64,000 nt of DNA, from assembly GCF_003439925.1 (NCBI RefSeq), contig NZ_QQRR01000002.1, positions 558,001 through 622,000 on the forward strand. Direction: 5' to 3'. Positions 8,629 through 15,175 of this stretch are shown here, one piece after another (position 1 is the first letter of the stretch; each line of letters opens with the position of its first letter). Made by a program: the position numbers and the translations under genes. The stretch is from Haloprofundus halophilus (lineage in GTDB: Archaea; Halobacteriota; Halobacteria; Halobacteriales; Haloferacaceae). A model generated the notes under the pieces. That model was given only the letters and a program-made list of their open reading frames with translations. It was not told the origin of the DNA and searched no databases.

Positions 8629-9660
8629 TTACTCGCCGCTGTACTGTTCGAGCTTGCTCAGGTTCTCGTCGCGTAGCTCCGCGCTGGAGGGAACGTACCC
8701 AATCCGACTGACGAGGTCCGTCTCGGCCTGTTCGAGGTAGTACTCCGTGAACGCGTAGACCTGTTCTTTCTCCTCGAGCGAGGACTGCGCCGCGTAGATG
8801 AACAGGGGCCGCGCCATCGGGTAGTCGCCGCTCTTGGCGTTCTCGATGCTCGGCTCCGTGCAACTGCCGTCCTCACTCTCCTTTATCTTGACCGCCTTGA
8901 CGTTGTCCCGGTTCTCCTCGTAGTAGGCGTATCCGAAGAAGCCCATCGCGTACTCCGAGCCCTGGATACCCTGGATGATGCGGTTGTCGTTCTCGGTGGG
9001 TTCGTAGTCGTCGCGTATCGTGTCAGCGTCTTGGATGACGTTGTCGATGAACCAGTCGAACGTCCCGGACGACGAGGCCGGCCCGTAGAGCTCGAACTCC
9101 TCGTCGGGCCAGTCGGAGTTGATATCGCTCCACTTCTGCGCGCCGTCCGGACGCCAGATCTGCGAGAGCTGCTCGAAACTCAGGCAGTCGACCCAGTCGG
9201 CGTCGTTGTTGACGGCGACCGTCAGCGCGTCGCTGGCGACCTGGAACTCGACGGGCTCGACGCCGTTGTCGCCGCAGCTCTGGACTTCGGTCTCCTTTAT
9301 CGGACGCGACGCGCCGTTGATGTCGGCGTTTCCGGGGCAGAAGTGGTTCTCGAAGCCGCCACCGCTGCCGGTCGAGTCGACCGAGACGTTCACGTCGTGT
9401 TCCTTCATGAACTCCTCGGCCATCGCCTCGGAGACCGGATAAACCGTACTGCTACCTTTGATGATGACCTCGCCGGAGAGGTCACCGGAGCCGCCGCCCC
9501 CGGAGCCGTCTCCGGAGCTCCCGTTCCCGTTGGAACCGCCAGAACTTGCACCGGGATTTGTGGTACAGCCGGCGACGCCGACTACCCCCGCCGTTCCTGC
9601 GCCGACGAGGAACTTACGCCGTGATACGCCGCCCCTCTCGCCCGACGTCTGTTGCGTCAT
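8629..9660 (-). CDS. pstS: Phosphate-binding lipoprotein PstS
   Basis: This is the extracellular phosphate-binding protein of the Pst importer, about 343 residues. The N-terminus is a Tat signal with SRRKFLVGAG and a lipobox VAGC (Cys at 32), then a Gly/Ser-rich linker typical of haloarchaeal secreted proteins. The PstS core has IIKGSSTVYPVSEAMAEEF, SVDSTGSGGGFE and the segment with SSSGTFDWFID, all phosphate-contact regions. The longer reading frame starts with a TTG at 9663; the ATG at 9660 is preferred. It is the first gene of pstSCAB-phoU, with a TATA-like box about 27 bases upstream. Confidence 0.95.
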   Translation of the reverse strand: MTQQTSGERGGVSRRKFLVGAGTAGVVGVAGCTTNPGASSGGSNGNGSSGDGSGGGGSGDLSGEVIIKGSSTVYPVSEAMAEEFMKEHDVNVSVDSTGSGGGFENHFCPGNADINGASRPIKETEVQSCGDNGVEPVEFQVASDALTVAVNNDADWVDCLSFEQLSQIWRPDGAQKWSDINSDWPDEEFELYGPASSSGTFDWFIDNVIQDADTIRDDYEPTENDNRIIQGIQGSEYAMGFFGYAYYEENRDNVKAVKIKESEDGSCTEPSIENAKSGDYPMARPLFIYAAQSSLEEKEQVYAFTEYYLEQAETDLVSRIGYVPSSAELRDENLSKLEQYSGE

Positions 9661-9683
9661 CAATCGTTCATGGCCGAGTGAGA

Positions 9684-9691
9684 CATAAGTA
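9684..9691 (-). promoter_or_regulatory. TATA-like box of the pst operon
   Basis: TACTTATG on the minus strand is centred about 27 bases before the pstS ATG, the spacing of haloarchaeal leaderless promoters. A 10-base palindrome GCTATATAGC lies just upstream (9705-9714) and could be an additional promoter element or an operator. Confidence 0.5.
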
Positions 9692-9963
9692 CCCTGCTAT
9701 GACAGCTATATAGCGTTATGTACGTGAATCACTATCCACCGCAATCGGTGTACGAGGCGCACCCACGCGTCGTCGGTTCAAACGGATACCGCCGACAATC
9801 CCTGCTTAAATCCTTCTTTTCTCCGTTAATCGAAAACAGTACTTCGGGAACGTCTCGTAACGGACGCTTTCCGGAGGAGGCCGGAAAGAGACCGGTCCGA
9901 CACCGGTCGTCGAAGATAGGTATCTCGCTGTATCTTGCCACTACAATATATAGATGAGGGACA

Positions 9964-9971
9964 GATTTATT
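9964..9971 (+). promoter_or_regulatory. TATA-like box of the AbrB-PhoU gene
   Basis: GATTTATTA-type sequence centred about 27 bases before the ATG at 9995, consistent with a leaderless transcript. It is one reason for choosing 9995 over the upstream ATG at 9935. Confidence 0.6.
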
Positions 9972-9994
9972 ATGGCGATGCCCCACCTTCTCTC

Positions 9995-10996
9995 ATGGTC
10001 GAGACGCGAAAGGTGCAGGTGACGGGCGGGTCGACGTACACGGTATCGATTCCGAAAGAGTGGGCGACCGAAAACGGTGTCAGTGCCGGAAGCGAAGTCG
10101 AGTTCTACCCGGAGGGGGACTCGCTGTTCTTGACGCCACGGACCGAGGAGGAACGGACCGAGGGCACGCTCGACATCTCGAAGTTGGAGGGCCAGGAACT
10201 CGTCCGCGCGGTGATGACGATGTACGTCAGCGGCTTCGACGTCATCGCCCTCGAGAGCGGCCGCATCACGAACGACCAGCGGCGGACCGTCCGGGAAGCG
10301 ACGCAGGGGCTCGTCGGCCTCGAAGTGTTAGAGGAGACCCGCGACCGCATCGTCATCCGCGACCTGCTGGACTCCTCGGAGCTGTCGATTCACAACGCCG
10401 TCACCCGGATGCGACTCATCGCGCTGTCGATGCTCGAAGACGCGGTGAGCGCGCTCGCCGAACTCGACATGGATATGGCGCAAGACGTCATCCAACGCGA
10501 CGACGACGTCGACCGCCTCTACATGGTCGTCTCGCGCATCTTCCGCGCGACGCTTCGGACGCCGAAAGCCGCCGAAGAACTGGGGCTCCCGCGGGAGGTC
10601 TGTTTCGACTACCACTCCTCCGCCCGGCAGCTCGAACGCATCGCCGACCACGCGACGAAGATCGCGCATCTGACGCTCAACATCGAGGAACCGGTTCAGG
10701 ACGACGTGCTCGACGCGCTCTGGGAACTGCACGAGGACGCGACCACCGTCGTCGACGCGGGGATGGACGCCCTCTTCTCGGACGACAGCGTCGAAGCGAC
10801 CGAAGTCGCCAACGAGGCCCGCGAGTCCGTTCAAGAGATCGACGAGCACGCGCGCACTATCGACGAACTGCTCCGCGACCTCGACCCCGTCCGCGCGCAG
10901 ATGCTCGGTCTCATCGTCGACTCGCTCTCGCGCAGCGCCGACTACGGCGGCAACATCGCCGAGACGGCGCTGCAGAAGGCCGCGCCCACGCCGTAA
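9995..10996 (+). CDS. AbrB/SpoVT-domain PhoU fusion, probable phosphate regulator
   Basis: A 333-residue protein whose first 50 residues form a swapped-hairpin AbrB DNA-binding domain (ETRKVQVTGGSTYTVSIPKEWA), followed by two PhoU repeats (for example ARQLERIADHATKIAHLTLN and SADYGGNIAETAL). The combination of a DNA-binding head and PhoU sensor, divergent from pstS, suggests a regulator of phosphate uptake genes; this is inferred from context. The reading frame extends to 9935, but the TATA-like box at 9964-9971 lies inside that extension, so 9995 is the likely start. Repeat E3 begins 15 bases after the stop. Confidence 0.9.
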   Translation: MVETRKVQVTGGSTYTVSIPKEWATENGVSAGSEVEFYPEGDSLFLTPRTEEERTEGTLDISKLEGQELVRAVMTMYVSGFDVIALESGRITNDQRRTVREATQGLVGLEVLEETRDRIVIRDLLDSSELSIHNAVTRMRLIALSMLEDAVSALAELDMDMAQDVIQRDDDVDRLYMVVSRIFRATLRTPKAAEELGLPREVCFDYHSSARQLERIADHATKIAHLTLNIEEPVQDDVLDALWELHEDATTVVDAGMDALFSDDSVEATEVANEARESVQEIDEHARTIDELLRDLDPVRAQMLGLIVDSLSRSADYGGNIAETALQKAAPTP

Positions 10997-11011
10997 CGCC
11001 ACCTTTTGACG

Positions 11012-11153
11012 CCCACCTTTTACGCTGCGCGGACGGCTTCGCCGTCCGCTCGGTAAAAGCTGGACCAAAAGCGCTCGTCGTTCACTCCAGCCGCTTCGCG
11101 GCTTCCGTTCTCTCCTCGGCCCACTCGCTCGGGCTACGCCCTCGCTCGTGGTA
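11012..11153 (+). repeat. Repeat element E3, downstream of the AbrB-PhoU gene
   Basis: It begins 15 bases after the TAA with CCACCTTTTACGCTGC. CTTTTAC pairs with GTAAAAG (11053-11059) around the inner hairpin GCGGACGGC, loop TTC, GCCGTCCGC (11029-11049). ACCAAAAGCGCTC follows, then a pyrimidine-rich stretch ending near CTCGCTCGTGGTAG. A partial extra start copy CCACCTTTTGACG lies between the stop codon and the element. It faces E4 on the opposite strand. Confidence 0.85.
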
Positions 11154-11199
11154 GAACTGCTCGTCTACAGTAGCCGAAGTTGGTTATCGCCGACTCATC

Positions 11200-11385
11200 G
11201 TTCCGCGAGCGAACGGAGTTCTCGTGAGCCGAAGGCGAACGAGAGCTCGGGAGAGCTTCGCTCTCCCGGCGTGAGCGAGCGGGCCGACGACTGAGCGGAA
11301 CGAAGTGGAGCGAAGGAGGAGTGCTTTTGGTCCAGCTTTTACCGAGGGCTGCCGGAGGCAGCCCGCAGCGTAAAAGGTGGGCGTT
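11200..11385 (-). repeat. Repeat element E4, abutting the S8e stop codon
   Basis: Read on the minus strand directly after the S8e TAG: CCCACCTTTTACGCTGC, inner hairpin GGGCTGCC, loop TCC, GGCAGCCC (11346-11364), then CTCGGTAAAAGCTGGACCAAAAGCACTC. It shares long identical blocks with E3 but has a different inner hairpin. The distal part is longer than in E3 and contains an extra hairpin GGGAGAGC/GCTCTCCC near 11250-11270 before the GCTCGCGGAA end. Confidence 0.85.
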
Positions 11386-11763
11386 CTATTCCTCGTCGAC
11401 GAGCACGGCGTTGACCTGTCCGGTCTGGCCCGGACGGGAGGTCACGCGTGCGCGACCGGCGGAGGTGTCGATGATTGCGCCTTTCGTGATGATGTTTCGG
11501 CGCGCGTAGTTGACGTTCGAGGGGTTGTCGACGACGTTCTCGATGTCGGCTTGGCCGACCTCGCCGCCCTGGGCGACCTGCGCGACGTTCGTCGCCAGCG
11601 CGCGGGTCTTCGTGTTGCTGCCCCGGGAGTCGATGGTCCGGAATCGGGGTTCGCCGACGGTGGTCTCGGCCGGTTCACGACCGAGCTGGTAGCGCTTCTT
11701 GTTGCTGGACGGTCGGAGGCGACCGCCGGTTCGCTTCCGCTGGGAGCGTCCTTGGTCCTTCAT
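11386..11763 (-). CDS. rps8e: 30S ribosomal protein S8e
   Basis: A 125-residue archaeal/eukaryotic small-subunit ribosomal protein. The family pattern is clear: MKDQGRSQRKRTGGRLRP at the start, RYQLGREPAETTVGE, and the C-terminal VNYARRNIITKGAIIDTSAGRARVTSRPGQTGQVNAVLV. The open frame extends to 11784 but the ATG at 11763 gives the normal family start. It is transcribed divergently from the DUF2240 gene and its stop codon abuts repeat E4. Confidence 0.97.
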   Translation of the reverse strand: MKDQGRSQRKRTGGRLRPSSNKKRYQLGREPAETTVGEPRFRTIDSRGSNTKTRALATNVAQVAQGGEVGQADIENVVDNPSNVNYARRNIITKGAIIDTSAGRARVTSRPGQTGQVNAVLVDEE

Positions 11764-11908
11764 ACCCCGAAGAACTGCCAGCAACTACTTGAATCGCTCG
11801 AACTTGCATCGCCGGACTCAGACGACGCACGCGCCGGTTCGCGCGGAGCACTCTCGAACGCGCCGCGAGTAGCAAACTTTAGTGACCGCCGCCGCCGTGG
11901 TCTCGCTC

Positions 11909-12373
11909 ATGAGTCTGCAGACCGCGACGGCCGTCCCGTTTCGCCAGCGCGGGAGCGAACGCCTCGGCGAGGGCGAGTTCGTCGTCGTGCTGTCGCTGGA
12001 CCGCGGGTGGTTCTCGCCGGACCAGGCGAAACGCCTCGTCGACGTGGCGGTCGGCCGCGGCCTGCTCGACCGCGACGAGGGCAGCGGCGACCTCGTCCCC
12101 GCGTTCGACCCCGACGACGTGGAAATCCCGCGCGAGTTCGTTCCCGACGAGTCCATCCTCCGCGAGCAGTCGACGTTCGAGCGCATCCTCGACGCGATGG
12201 TCGCCGCCGGCGTCGACAAGCAGCGCGCGGTCGCGACGGCCAACGAGCGCCAGCACCGCCTCGGCGTGACGCTCGAGACCGCAGCGGTACTCACCGCCCG
12301 CAGCGAGGGCGTCGACGTCGACGACGTCGCCGGCGCCGTCCGGGCCGACCTGACCGAAACCGAAGCCGAGTAA
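11909..12373 (+). CDS. DUF2240 family protein
   Basis: A 154-residue acidic protein matching the archaeal DUF2240 family as I recall it: an N-terminal segment FRQRGSERLGEGEFVVVLSLDRGWFSPDQAKRL that reads like a winged-helix or helical domain, and a C-terminal helical region. No function is known. The frame opens at a GTG at 11882, but a TATA-like ACTTTAG about 28 bases before the ATG at 11909 supports the shorter form. The next gene follows after 23 bases. Confidence 0.8.
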   Translation: MSLQTATAVPFRQRGSERLGEGEFVVVLSLDRGWFSPDQAKRLVDVAVGRGLLDRDEGSGDLVPAFDPDDVEIPREFVPDESILREQSTFERILDAMVAAGVDKQRAVATANERQHRLGVTLETAAVLTARSEGVDVDDVAGAVRADLTETEAE

Positions 12374-12396
12374 CCCGAGACGCGCCTTCTCCCCGC

Positions 12397-12822
12397 ATGG
12401 CCGACGACCGACCCATCGACGGGAAGCGCATCGCACAGCTACTGGCCTCCGAACTCGAAGGCGGCGGCTCCTCCGCGCGACTTCGCGTCGTCGACGCCGA
12501 CCCGGACGTCGAAGCGACGGTCGACGGCGCGTTCGCCTACGCCGTCGACGCCGTTGACACTGAGTCGTACGCTGCCGACGCGGACGCCGACAGCGCCGAC
12601 GAGAACCGGCTCCGACTCGCCGAGGTGTACGTCCAGTCCGACCGCGCACGCGTGGAGTTCCTCGTCGAACCGACGACGGCGGCCGAAGCCGCCGAAACGG
12701 AGCACCTCCGCGTCCGGCCGAAGGCGGTTCGACCCCCGCGAACGCTCACGTTCGTCGAAGACGGCGCGCAGGTCAAGTGGATTCTCCCGGTGTTCGAGGC
12801 GGTTCTCGCCCGCGACGACTGA
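12397..12822 (+). CDS. Conserved haloarchaeal protein of unknown function
   Basis: A 141-residue acidic protein that I do not recognise. It starts MADDRPIDGKRIAQLLASEL and contains alternating beta-type stretches (SARLRVVDADPD, RARVEFLVEPTTAAEA, TLTFVEDGAQVKWILPVFEAV). No signal peptide or membrane segment is visible. It lies 23 bases after the DUF2240 gene and is probably co-transcribed with it. The open frame extends far upstream through S8e in antisense, which is a GC artefact; the ATG at 12397 fits the end of the previous gene. Confidence 0.75.
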   Translation: MADDRPIDGKRIAQLLASELEGGGSSARLRVVDADPDVEATVDGAFAYAVDAVDTESYAADADADSADENRLRLAEVYVQSDRARVEFLVEPTTAAEAAETEHLRVRPKAVRPPRTLTFVEDGAQVKWILPVFEAVLARDD

Positions 12823-12868
12823 GGCCGACCACGACACTCGCTGACAAATCGAACCGTCACGATTGTAT

Positions 12869-12886
12869 TTACTCAACAATGAGTAA
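12869..12886. promoter_or_regulatory. Palindromic operator candidate TTACTCA-N4-TGAGTAA
   Basis: A perfect inverted repeat with seven-base arms and spacer ACAA, overlapping the downstream edge of the TATA-like TGTATTTAC (12864-12872). The half-site ATGAGTAAG occurs again at 12920. The position is right for a repressor of the genes at 12920 and 12964. Confidence 0.5.
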
Positions 12887-12919
12887 GTCTTTTCAAAGGC
12901 AGTCGTCTGCTTCTATTCG

Positions 12920-12967
12920 ATGAGTAAGATTTCCTCCGAAAACCCCGCAGGAGTGTTGAACCGATGA
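12920..12967 (+). CDS. Possible 15-codon leader ORF
   Basis: ATG at 12920 opens a 15-residue frame (MSKISSENPAGVLNR) whose TGA overlaps the ATG of the next gene in the form ATGATG/TGA. GGAG sits about 15 bases before the downstream ATG, inside this small frame. It could couple translation of the membrane-protein gene or be a chance frame. It is in a different frame from that gene. Confidence 0.35.
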   Translation: MSKISSENPAGVLNR

Positions 12968-13269
12968 TGTGGCAAGACCTCATCTTCTTGGCTGGCAGCG
13001 TCTTTTCGCTCATCGTCCTCGTGCCGACGCTGCGCGACTCGATGGCGAACGTCCCGCTCGGGACGACGCTCCCCTCCGCCACTATCGGCATCGTCTACGG
13101 AACCACGTTCTTCACGCTCGGCATGACGCTCTCGGCGGTCGGGTCGCTTCTGACCGGCGTCATGTGGAGTCTCATCGCCCTGTTGCGCTCGCCGCACCCG
13201 TACAGCGACCAGTTCGATATCGGTTCCGAGTCGCCGTCGCCGCGTTCGGCCCCGCAGAACGCCGACTGA
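12964..13269 (+). CDS. Small membrane protein of unknown function
   Basis: A 101-residue protein with three predicted membrane helices (about residues 5-23, 40-58 and 62-75) and a polar Ser/Pro/Asp tail of about 25 residues. The organisation (ILVPTLRDS, TLPSATIGIVYGTTFFTLGMTLSAVGS) is typical of small haloarchaeal conserved membrane proteins, but I cannot assign a family. It overlaps a possible 15-codon leader ORF and lies downstream of a palindromic operator candidate, so it may be regulated. Confidence 0.75.
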   Translation: MMWQDLIFLAGSVFSLIVLVPTLRDSMANVPLGTTLPSATIGIVYGTTFFTLGMTLSAVGSLLTGVMWSLIALLRSPHPYSDQFDIGSESPSPRSAPQNAD

Positions 13270-13298
13270 GGCGCTCACCGACCGAGACGGACCGCGAA

Positions 13299-13344
13299 GC
13301 GCTCGAAACGCTCGAAACGCTCGAACCCTCCGAATCCTCCGAAC
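13299..13344. repeat. Short 9-base periodic repeat
   Basis: CGCTCGAAA, CGCTCGAAA, CGCTCGAAC, CCTCCGAAT, CCTCCGAAC follow each other in the gap before nurA. It is probably replication slippage in non-coding DNA; no function is evident. Confidence 0.6.
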
Positions 13345-13425
13345 CCCCGCAACGCCGCGCAACTCTCGCCGCCGTCGCTGCGACTGGCTGCCACTCCGCC
13401 CGACCGTCGACGAGCGACCGCGTGG

Positions 13426-13433
13426 CTTTTTAT
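13426..13433 (+). promoter_or_regulatory. TATA-like box of nurA
   Basis: CTTTTTAT is centred about 28 bases before the ATG at 13458 and supports that start over the in-frame ATG at 13437. Confidence 0.6.
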
Positions 13434-13457
13434 CGGATGAAGCACCCAGTCGGGGGT

Positions 13458-14714
13458 ATGACCCTCGACCCCGTCCACGTCGACGGCATCGCGGCGCTCG
13501 CCCGCGAACTCGCGGAGAACGTCGACGACGGCGACCACACGGACCTCGCGCGGACGGTGTGGGACGAGTGGTTGGACCCGCTGCGGTACGACGGCCGGAC
13601 GGTCGTCGAACCGCTCGGCGAGCAGTCGCTGCGCGCCGCCGACGTCGACGACGTCGCCCTCACCGACCGGCCGTTCGAGACGGTTCACGGCCTCGACTCG
13701 GGAACGATCAACCCGACCACGTTCGAGAACGGGTTGGTTCTCGACATGGCGCACGCCGCGATGGCGAGCGTCCCCTCGGACCTCGACCTGCATCGCTCGC
13801 GCAGCATCGTCCTCACGACGCACACGAACGACCGCTACGCGAAACTCGGCACCGAGTGGCAGACCCACGACGAGGCGTACAGTCGCCTCCGGGTGCTCCA
13901 AGCGCCCAACGTGAACCGGTACGCAGAGGGCGTCGTCCACGCGCTGTCGCTGTACCTCGCCGAGAGCGAGCACGCGCTCCGGCACGCCGACGACGTCTCC
14001 GACCTCCTGATTCTCGACGGTCCCATCTACCCGAAGGAGCTGTTCAACTGGCGGGACCGGGACGCCGAACTCCGCGAACTCGCCGAGGAGGCGAAACCGC
14101 GCCACATCGTGGAGAACTACGTTCGACTCGTCGAGCGGTTCGTCGAGCGCGACGTGCCGCTGGTCGGCTTCGTCAAGAACCCGATCTCGAAGCTCGTCAC
14201 TCGGACGCTGCAGACGAAAGGCGTCGACGCGCCCTGGGCCGACGATACGGCGCTGTTCTCCCGGCTGTTAGAGCGGCGAACCCGGCCGGACGCCGCCGGA
14301 GAGACGACGCGCCTGACCGACGACCTCACGTTCACCTCGTGGTTCGTCTCCCGCGGCGGGTCGGACCGGACGCTCGCAGCCGACGGCGACGCTCTCGGCG
14401 TCGAAAGGAAACTCGATCCGGAACTGTACGAGGTGACGTTCTTCGTCCTCTACGACCCGCGACACGGCGTGCTCTACAAAGTCGAAGCGCCGTACGCGTT
14501 CACCCGCGACGCCGAACGCCGCGCGAGACTCGCGCGACAGATTCTCCACGACGTCGCCGGGGCCCGCGGCCCGCCGCCCGCGGTCACGAAGGCCGACGAG
14601 CTCGCCCGAATCAGCGCCCACGAGAAGGCGTCGCTCCGGCGGAAGTTGGCCGAAGACGTCGGCACCGAGTACGTCCGCACCTACGACGGTATCCGCTGGG
14701 GAGGGCTGTTCTGA
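13458..14714 (+). CDS. nurA: DNA repair nuclease NurA
   Basis: A 418-residue NurA-domain protein, the 5'-3' nuclease that works with the HerA helicase in archaeal double-strand-break end resection. The metal-binding aspartate region is VHGLDSGTINPTTF (near residue 78), and the second acidic site is DLLILDGPIYPKELF (near 180); the C-terminal RHGVLYKVEAPYAFTRDAE also fits the family. A TATA-like box sets the start at 13458, dropping the seven extra residues of the longer frame. The herA gene follows on the same strand after a small opposing gene, rather than directly as in many archaea. Confidence 0.88.
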   Translation: MTLDPVHVDGIAALARELAENVDDGDHTDLARTVWDEWLDPLRYDGRTVVEPLGEQSLRAADVDDVALTDRPFETVHGLDSGTINPTTFENGLVLDMAHAAMASVPSDLDLHRSRSIVLTTHTNDRYAKLGTEWQTHDEAYSRLRVLQAPNVNRYAEGVVHALSLYLAESEHALRHADDVSDLLILDGPIYPKELFNWRDRDAELRELAEEAKPRHIVENYVRLVERFVERDVPLVGFVKNPISKLVTRTLQTKGVDAPWADDTALFSRLLERRTRPDAAGETTRLTDDLTFTSWFVSRGGSDRTLAADGDALGVERKLDPELYEVTFFVLYDPRHGVLYKVEAPYAFTRDAERRARLARQILHDVAGARGPPPAVTKADELARISAHEKASLRRKLAEDVGTEYVRTYDGIRWGGLF

Positions 14715-14729
14715 GGGCGGGTGGTGTAC

Positions 14730-15071
14730 TCACCGACGACCGGGCTCTGCCTTCTCGACTGCTATCGTCACGTCGCCTTCGGCGACGCCGACGCGCGCGA
14801 ACTGCGTCCGGATGTGTTCCTTCGCCGCCGCCAGCGCCTGGTCTCGCGTGTCGAATCCGCGGGGCATCGGCGACTCGAAGGCGACGCGAATCGTCTCGCC
14901 GTCGATCTCGGTCGGCGAACCGCCGCTTTCGACCTCGTAGAACTCGTCGCAGACCCAGACGTACGGCGCGTCCTCGTCGGGCGCGCCCTTGAACGACGGC
15001 GCGGTCTCGCCGCGCTCGAAAACCGTGCCGGTGAGCGCCGTCCCGCCGCCCGAACCGCGAACCAGAAGCAT
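14730..15071 (-). CDS. Small acidic protein of unknown function between nurA and herA
   Basis: A 113-residue cytoplasmic protein on the opposite strand to nurA and herA. It starts MLLVRGSGGGTALTGTVFERGE and contains PYVWVCDEFYEVESGG and the helix DQALAAAKEHIRTQF. I do not recognise a family with certainty. Only 15 bases separate its stop from that of nurA, and it diverges from herA. Its position between two functionally linked genes makes it a candidate accessory factor, but that is only guilt by association. Confidence 0.7.
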   Translation of the reverse strand: MLLVRGSGGGTALTGTVFERGETAPSFKGAPDEDAPYVWVCDEFYEVESGGSPTEIDGETIRVAFESPMPRGFDTRDQALAAAKEHIRTQFARVGVAEGDVTIAVEKAEPGRR

Positions 15072-15175
15072 ACCCGACGTACGTGCGCGAGCGTAAAAAG
15101 CGGTAGTCCGAACGCTTCCACCGAGTCGTCCGCCGGAGGGAAAGGTCCATCAAGGGGGCCGTCGTGTCCCGAGAT

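Larger units (their letters stand above)
9661..9994. other. Divergent control region between pstS and the AbrB-PhoU gene
   Basis: About 330 bases without a gene. It is clearly richer in A and T than its surroundings and holds TATA-like boxes for both flanking genes, the palindrome GCTATATAGC (9705-9714) and a second TATA-like run ATATATAG near 9947. Phosphate-responsive operators are expected here, but I cannot define one from a single sequence. Confidence 0.6.

Noticed and set aside
11154-11199. A small gene or RNA between the facing elements E3 and E4
   Set aside because: Only about 46 bases remain between the element ends, without a frame or stem of note.
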